This document shows, one piece after another, positions 25,293 through 29,013 of a stretch of 29,013 nucleotides of DNA. The notes under the pieces are model-generated. The model saw only the letters and a program-made list of their open reading frames with translations. It did not search any database and was not told the DNA's origin. Made by a program: the position numbers and the translations under genes. This stretch comes from CAZTTH01 sp964615975 (GTDB lineage: Bacteria; Verrucomicrobiota; Lentisphaeria; JABSQK01; JAJFLO01). Location: NCBI GenBank assembly GCA_964615975.1, contig CAZTTH010000043.1, positions 1-29,013 on the forward strand, given 5' to 3'. Each line of letters begins with the position of its first letter. The first letter of the stretch is position 1.

Positions 25293-25850
25293 ATGACATT
25301 AACCACCCGCGGGGAAAATCTTAACGCCCGTTTGGACGCGCTCGGCGCTTGCGCTGCCGCTGCCTGCGCCATTCATTGCCTGGCGTTTCCTTTATTGATC
25401 GTTATTTTGCCCTTGATGGGACTGGAGATTTTTCTCAATGTGACGGCGGAACGGGTCTTCGCCGTGGCCACCATCCTGCTGGCATCCTTCAATTTGTGCT
25501 GGGGGTATCGCATTCATAAAAAAACCCGTGGCTTAATGATCCTGGGTTCGGCGGCGATTATGATCCTCACCGGACTTTTTGTCCTGCCCCACCAGCACGA
25601 TGCCGGGCAATCTTCCGCATCGTCAACGGCTGCCATAACCGCCGCTTCCGGCATTGCTCCGACATTCATCACTCATGATGAACCTCATGGCCATATGGCC
25701 AGCAACAATCCCCATAAAAACCCGGTTGGTTTATTGCTGCTGATTGTCGGAGGTTTAGGCATAACCTGCAGCCATCTGCTCAATCGCCATTTATGCCGCA
25801 CCTGCAATCATTGCCGGCATCATCACGATCATGACATTCCCAACGTTTGA
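25293..25850 (+). CDS. MerC-domain membrane protein
   Basis: This is a 185-residue protein with four to five membrane segments and the MerC pattern C20-x4-C25-A-I-H-C29 in the first one. MerC proteins bind and import Hg2+ in mer operons; chromosomal homologues outside such operons are common and their metal is uncertain. Here no merR, merA, merT or merP is nearby. The protein also carries a loop rich in histidine (H100, H102, H128, H132, H134, H141) and a Cys/His tail, with C168, C171 and C174 followed by HHHDHD. These suggest binding of a soft or borderline metal such as zinc or copper. The ATG at 25293 has no Shine-Dalgarno but gives a full-length domain. It stands alone, downstream of the antiporter gene. 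Confidence 0.85.
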   Translation: MTLTTRGENLNARLDALGACAAAACAIHCLAFPLLIVILPLMGLEIFLNVTAERVFAVATILLASFNLCWGYRIHKKTRGLMILGSAAIMILTGLFVLPHQHDAGQSSASSTAAITAASGIAPTFITHDEPHGHMASNNPHKNPVGLLLLIVGGLGITCSHLLNRHLCRTCNHCRHHHDHDIPNV

Positions 25851-26248
25851 GAGTTGAAAGTCACAATCTGTTTAGCGCCCAGGGTTGTTTAGACTGAAAA
25901 GGAAGACTACCTTGGTTTAATGTTAACAAATCACCACCAACCCCGGCGGGGTTGCGACAGATGAAGTCATACTGTTTTATCATGGCAGGTATGTCATGAT
26001 AGGTTATTTTTCTTGTTCATTCAACCTGCCGCAACCCTTTAGGGTTGGTAATATTCAGCTTTTCTTTTACCCAACGTAGCCCTACATTTTGGTAGGGGCA
26101 ACATTGGGCTGGATGCCACAATCCCCTCGGGATTGCATACGTTTAGAGATGATTATACAATCAATGAGGTATGTGGTCCTTCCTTGTGTGGATTTTCCTG
26201 CCAACACTCCCATTTTTGAACTCATTACAGCACTAAACCGGCAGGTCA
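25851..26248. other. Intergenic region with no gene
   Basis: This 398-bp spacer between the convergent MerC-like and HAD hydrolase genes contains no credible coding frame. It is dominated by small hairpins of a common design, listed separately, and may also serve as the termination zone for both genes, although no T-run follows a stem. Confidence 0.6.
25938..26135. repeat. Cluster of CAACCC/GGGTTG-type hairpin repeats
   Basis: Five short inverted repeats occur within 200 bp. They are CAACCCC-GGC-GGGGTTG (25938-25954); GGCAGGT (25984-25990) with ACCTGCC (26024-26030); CAACCC-TTTA-GGGTTG (26032-26047); CCCTAC (26080-26085) with GTAGGG (26092-26097), nested inside CCCAA/TTGGG (26070-26108); and CAATCCC-CTC-GGGATTG (26119-26135). 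The pyrimidine-left, purine-right design with tiny loops is shared, so they look like copies of one interspersed repeat family. Confidence 0.75.
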
Positions 26249-26947
26249 TCATTCGAGAAAATGCATGACCTCTTTCAATGTCGATATCTGACGGCTGGCA
26301 TGATTGCTCGACGCTGAATATGATACCAACAGCGATTGCCATCCGGCTTCACGGGCGCCATGGATGTCATGAACAGCACTGTCTCCGACATGGAGAATTT
26401 CATGGCCGGCAACTCCCAGGCGCCGTTCAAGATGTTGAAAGATGGCCCGGTCAGGCTTTTCACATTCGACTTCGCTGGAAATGATGATGGCATCGAAATA
26501 TTCGGTGATTCCCAGACCATCCAACAAGATTCGCAAGCGCTCATCCCAATTCGATAACAATGCCAGTTGATACCCACGGCGGCGCAATTGTATCAGCGTT
26601 TCCCGGGCATCCGGGAAAAGTTTCCAATAGGCCGGATCGGCAAAGGTATTCCATAAATCCTCAAACAGCCTGTCAATATCAGCGGGTCTTTCATTCAGGC
26701 GGATAAACAATCGCACAATCAGAATTCGCCACCATTCCTTACTGTCGCGTTGCATGGAGCCAGGCTGTTGCTGATTCTGAGCGAGCGCAAATTCCACAAC
26801 AAAAGCCTTTTCGATCACATCAGGAGTCAAATTCATCCCATGTTTTTCCATGACTTCAGCATAGATGATCCCGACGGAAGGATGGGGATACAACAGGGTC
26901 CCCCCGGCATCAAAAGAAATTGCCTTGATGGATATGGGTGAATACAT
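26249..26947 (-). CDS. HAD-IA family hydrolase (REG-2/HDHD3-like)
   Basis: This is a 232-residue haloacid-dehalogenase-type phosphatase. Motif I is S-F-D13-A-G-G-T-L-L, where glycine replaces the usual second aspartate; this is normal for the REG-2-like subgroup. Motif II is L-L-S132-N-W-D, motif III K164 in C-E-K-P-D, and motif IV H-V-G-D189-S-x3-D194. A helical cap lies about residues 20-105. The substrate is probably a small phosphorylated metabolite and cannot be named. The ATG at 26947 places motif I at the usual distance. The frame stays open upstream to 27088, but that stretch overlaps the start of the divergent gene and is of unusual composition. It shares a 131-bp divergent spacer with the OleD-like gene. 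Confidence 0.88.
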   Translation of the reverse strand: MYSPISIKAISFDAGGTLLYPHPSVGIIYAEVMEKHGMNLTPDVIEKAFVVEFALAQNQQQPGSMQRDSKEWWRILIVRLFIRLNERPADIDRLFEDLWNTFADPAYWKLFPDARETLIQLRRRGYQLALLSNWDERLRILLDGLGITEYFDAIIISSEVECEKPDRAIFQHLERRLGVAGHEILHVGDSAVHDIHGAREAGWQSLLVSYSASSNHASRQISTLKEVMHFLE

Positions 26948-27078
26948 CGAATGAATGGATAATGTGGGCAACGAAGATAAAGTTATAATGATCAACGGTA
27001 AGGTTGTGAATTTTGGGTGAATACACAACCTCGGATTCCAAATATTAAAATACCTTAACCTGAATCGGAATATGCGGA

Positions 27079-28080
27079 ATGAAAGCATTGGTTACTGGCG
27101 GCGGCGGTTTTTTGGGGAGTTATCTGGTAGAACGGCTCATTCAACGAGGCGATCATGTTTGTGTTCTGGGTCGCCATAGCTATCCTCAACTGGAGACCCT
27201 CGGATGTCAGTGCATACAGGGCGATATCCGTGATCGAAGTGCGGTTACCAAAGCTGTGGCGGGTGTGGACGCGGTCTTTCATGTGGCGGCATTGGCAGGC
27301 ATTTGGGGCAGGTGGAGGGATTTTTATGACATTAATGTGTTGGGAACGGAGAATGTGGTCATGGCCTGTCAGGAACATCGTGTGCCAAAGCTGGTTTATA
27401 CCAGTACCCCCAGCGTGATATTTGGCATGGAAAACCTCGAAGGAGTCGATGAATCCTATCCCTATCCCCAAAAATTCTTTTCCTATTACAGCCATACTAA
27501 AGCCATGGCGGAACAATATGTTCTGGCAGCCAATGGGTTACATGATGTCGCGGTGTGCGCCTTGCGTCCCCATTTGATTTGGGGGCCGCGCGACAACCAC
27601 ATCATTCCCATGCTGATACTGCGGGCGCGGGCGCATCGACTGATTCAGGTTGGGGATGGCCGCAATCGGGTTGATATCACATATATCGATAATGCGGTGC
27701 ATGCCCATCTTCTGGCAGTTGATAAACTCTCCAGGTCCTCACCGCTGGCGGGGAAAGCGTATTTTATCGGCGATCACGAAGCCGTCAATTTATGGGATTG
27801 GATCAATACTCTGCTGAGTCAGGTGGGGATATCCGGAATCAAAAAATCAATGTCATTTAAAACCGCTTACCGTCTCGGCGCCATTTTGGAGTTGCTCTAT
27901 AGGGCACTGCCTCTGCCCGGGGAACCGCGAATGACTTGTTTTGTCGCCGGCCAATTCGCCTTATCACACTATTTCAATATGGCAAATGCCCGGCGGGATT
28001 TGGGTTATCATCCCCTGGTCACCAACGACGAAGGACTGGAACGCACCGTCAGATGGATCAAATCCACCCTGATGTCGTGA
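27079..28080 (+). CDS. oleD: OleD-like NAD(P)-dependent 3-oxoacid reductase
   Basis: This is a 333-residue extended short-chain dehydrogenase. It has the nucleotide motif T-G-G-G-G-F-L-G (6-13), the active pair Y137-x3-K141 (Y-S-H-T-K), and a block typical of OleD: H-V-A-A-L-A-G-I-W-G-R-W, L-R-P-H-L-I-W-G-P-R-D-N-H, and late S-H-Y-F-N-M-A-N-A-R-R-D-L-G-Y. OleD reduces 2-alkyl-3-oxoalkanoic acids made by the thiolase OleA, in long-chain olefin and beta-lactone synthesis. OleA, OleB and OleC are not in this window, so it is an orphan here, or acts on another beta-keto acid or sterol-like substrate. The start overlaps a spacer with 7-bp periodicity. A strong terminator follows 65 bp after the stop. 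Confidence 0.8.
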   Translation: MKALVTGGGGFLGSYLVERLIQRGDHVCVLGRHSYPQLETLGCQCIQGDIRDRSAVTKAVAGVDAVFHVAALAGIWGRWRDFYDINVLGTENVVMACQEHRVPKLVYTSTPSVIFGMENLEGVDESYPYPQKFFSYYSHTKAMAEQYVLAANGLHDVAVCALRPHLIWGPRDNHIIPMLILRARAHRLIQVGDGRNRVDITYIDNAVHAHLLAVDKLSRSSPLAGKAYFIGDHEAVNLWDWINTLLSQVGISGIKKSMSFKTAYRLGAILELLYRALPLPGEPRMTCFVAGQFALSHYFNMANARRDLGYHPLVTNDEGLERTVRWIKSTLMS

Positions 28081-28135
28081 GCGCGGAAATAAATTCATGG
28101 CCGGGGTTAACATAAACGTCATAACTGCAACCGCA

Positions 28136-28163
28136 TTGAATTCATTCTGCTGACCAGCAGATT
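28136..28163 (+). repeat. Dispersed hairpin element, copy 2
   Basis: This is the plus-strand partner of the element at 23303-23330, with about 24 of 28 bases identical. The differences (T for C, T for G) make the stem longer here. This copy supplies the hairpin of the oleD terminator. Confidence 0.55.
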
Positions 28164-28173
28164 GTTTTTTATT
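28146..28173 (+). terminator. Rho-independent terminator of the OleD-like gene
   Basis: TCTGCT-GACC-AGCAGA forms a stem of six pairs with a four-base loop (28146-28161), followed by TTGTTTTTTATT. It lies 65 bp after the oleD stop. Confidence 0.8.
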
Positions 28174-28299
28174 ACTGACTCTGGCCGATAACGGCCTAAT
28201 CCCGGATGTGGCAGCTTGCATTCAGCTCTGAGGGTGGGTGATCGCGCACCGGCAGGCGCCGGTTAATCCGTTTAATCATGCTTTCACTTCCCGAAATGG

Positions 28300-28352
28300 C
28301 AAATGATCAGGGCTTGCTTATCATTTGACGGCAAGCCTGCCATGCAGCAGGC
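28300..28352. repeat. Ladder of overlapping inverted repeats
   Basis: Three perfect stems interlock. Stem 1 is CAAATGAT (28300-28307) with ATCATTTG (28320-28327). Stem 2 is GGCTTGC (28311-28317) with GCAAGCC (28331-28337). Stem 3 is GCCTGC (28335-28340) with GCAGGC (28347-28352). Stem 2 begins inside the loop of stem 1, and stem 3 shares three bases with stem 2, so neighbouring stems exclude one another or form a tight pseudoknot. Confidence 0.65.
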
Positions 28353-28364
28353 CTGGCGCTTTGA

Positions 28365-28399
28365 TTGACGGTTCCCATAACATACTTATATTGAGTATG
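28365..28399 (+). promoter_or_regulatory. Sigma-70-like promoter with palindrome over the -10
   Basis: TTGACG (28365-28370) and TATATT (28387-28392) are separated by 16 bp, about 40 bp upstream of the start at 28431. An inverted repeat, CATACT (28381-28386) and AGTATG (28394-28399), brackets the -10 and could be an operator. The predicted leader is about 30 nt and includes GGAGA ahead of the ATG. Confidence 0.6.
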
Positions 28400-28430
28400 A
28401 CAACAATCTCATTTATTACTCGGAGAAGTG

Positions 28431-29013
28431 ATGCTAACACGGAAAATCATAGGTATCATATTGGTGATATTGGGTTTATTCGCCGGCCATTCTCTTACGG
28501 CCCAAACCACGGTTTCATTATTTAAAAGTTACGCCGGCAATATCAATTATATTGCCACTGGCGCTACCCTCCGATCTGCATCAAACGCTTCAAATCCATG
28601 CACGGTTGCCAGCTCGGCGGCACAATCAGTTCCCGGAATGCCTTCCGGCTCGACTATCGTTGCCGCATGGCTGTACTGGTGCGGCTCTTATTCGACCGCG
28701 ACCGGATCGACCCAGACAACCCCAGACTGGACGGTTGATTTCGGAATTTTGTTCGGCAGTCCCACCACCTATACAGCAACTGGCAGTAATCAATTTACCG
28801 GCACCTTTACTTTTGGCGGCATCAACTACGACTACTTTTGCGGTCGTGCCGATGTCACCAGTAAAATTTCGGCCAGTACTTCCGCGGTCACCTATCTGCT
28901 CAATAATCTGTCGGTGAATACCGCCACTCCCCATTGCGCGACATCCGGCGTGGTCTCTGGTTGGTCACTGGTCATCGTCTATTCCAATACCTCCAATGAA
29001 CGCCTGCGGGTGA
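28431..29013 (+). CDS. Secreted surface-type protein, N-terminal part (runs off the end)
   Basis: The frame is open from the ATG at 28431 to the window end, giving 194 residues with no stop. CGGAGAAG just upstream is a good ribosome site; an in-frame GTG precedes the ATG directly and is less likely. Residues 1-25 are a Sec signal peptide (basic start, hydrophobic core, L-T-A-Q). The mature part is rich in Ser, Thr, Gly and Asn and probably all beta, with four cysteines (C57, C84, C137, C169). The stretches A-A-W-L-Y-W, Y-D-Y-F-C-G-R-A-D-V-T and S-G-W-S-L-V-I-V-Y resemble the N-terminal region of large DUF11-type or adhesin-like surface proteins. The full length and any repeats lie beyond the window. 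Confidence 0.75.
   Translation, partial: MLTRKIIGIILVILGLFAGHSLTAQTTVSLFKSYAGNINYIATGATLRSASNASNPCTVASSAAQSVPGMPSGSTIVAAWLYWCGSYSTATGSTQTTPDWTVDFGILFGSPTTYTATGSNQFTGTFTFGGINYDYFCGRADVTSKISASTSAVTYLLNNLSVNTATPHCATSGVVSGWSLVIVYSNTSNERLRV

Larger units (their letters stand above)
28081..28430. other. Intergenic region: terminator, inverted-repeat ladder and promoter
   Basis: This 350-bp spacer has no coding frame but is dense in signals. In order it holds a terminator (28146-28173), GGCCG-ATAA-CGGCC (28183-28196), ACCGGC-AGGC-GCCGGT (28248-28263), a set of overlapping stems (28300-28352), and the promoter of the next gene (28365-28399). Confidence 0.75.

Noticed and set aside
25097..25372. Minus-strand 91-codon frame overlapping the MerC-like start.
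   Set aside because: It has unusual composition and no recognisable domain, and lies opposite the well-supported MerC-like gene.
26249..26947. HAD hydrolase missing the second motif-I aspartate, suggesting an inactive protein.
   Set aside because: Glycine at this place is usual in REG-2/HDHD3-like HAD proteins, and all other motifs are intact.
26948..27088. N-terminal extension of the HAD hydrolase to position 27088.
   Set aside because: The extension overlaps the divergent gene's start codon, has no homologous domain, and contains spacer-type repeat sequence.
28248..28263. ACCGGC/GCCGGT hairpin as a second terminator.
   Set aside because: No T-run follows on either strand, and a better terminator lies about 100 bp upstream.

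Overview
The window comes from a Gram-negative bacterium. It encodes a TolC-type outer-membrane channel with its periplasmic adaptor, a lipobox-bearing lipoprotein and several Sec-type signal peptides. Base composition is moderate and the spacers are AT-rich. Most starts lack a convincing Shine-Dalgarno sequence; the clear exceptions are the starts at 454(-), 9564(-), 20649(-) and 28431(+). I cannot name the taxon. There are no rRNA or tRNA genes, transposases or CRISPR arrays, so this looks like chromosomal sequence carrying small interspersed repeats.

Region 1 (about 0.5-8.9 kb, minus strand) is the most unusual part. In transcription order it holds a small membrane protein, a large lipoprotein, a membrane-anchored FG-GAP beta-propeller protein ending in an ASPIC/UnbV domain, an acyltransferase-3-like membrane protein, and a ketosynthase fused to a half-length, catalytically dead second ketosynthase domain. 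A DUF2141 secreted protein follows. This looks like an orphan polyketide or lipid-type assembly locus tied to the envelope, because no acyl carrier protein, acyltransferase domain or ketoreductase is visible nearby. A separate small secreted protein (9.1-9.6 kb) with its own terminator lies upstream.

Region 2 (9.8-16 kb, minus strand) is a complete tripartite ABC export operon: TolC-like channel, GAF-HlyD adaptor, ATPase and MacB-type permease. The adaptor carries an N-terminal cytoplasmic GAF sensor domain. The ATPase and permease genes are separated by a cassette holding a four-helix-bundle (S23-type) gene that is broken by an in-frame TGA.

Region 3 (16.2-25 kb) is an ion and osmotic-stress block: a Ca2+/cation antiporter, a fused trehalose-6-phosphate synthase/phosphatase directly behind a MscS-type channel gene, an SLC12/APC-type cation-chloride transporter and, divergently, a CPA2 cation:proton antiporter. 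A MerC-like membrane protein follows.

Region 4 (25.9-29 kb) has a cluster of small hairpin repeats, a HAD hydrolase divergent from an OleD-like reductase with a clear terminator, a ladder of overlapping inverted repeats, and a well-formed promoter driving a secreted protein that runs off the window end.

A 7-nucleotide periodic repeat occupies many spacers in the first 16 kb, and a separate hairpin element of about 28 bp occurs twice (23.3 and 28.1 kb).
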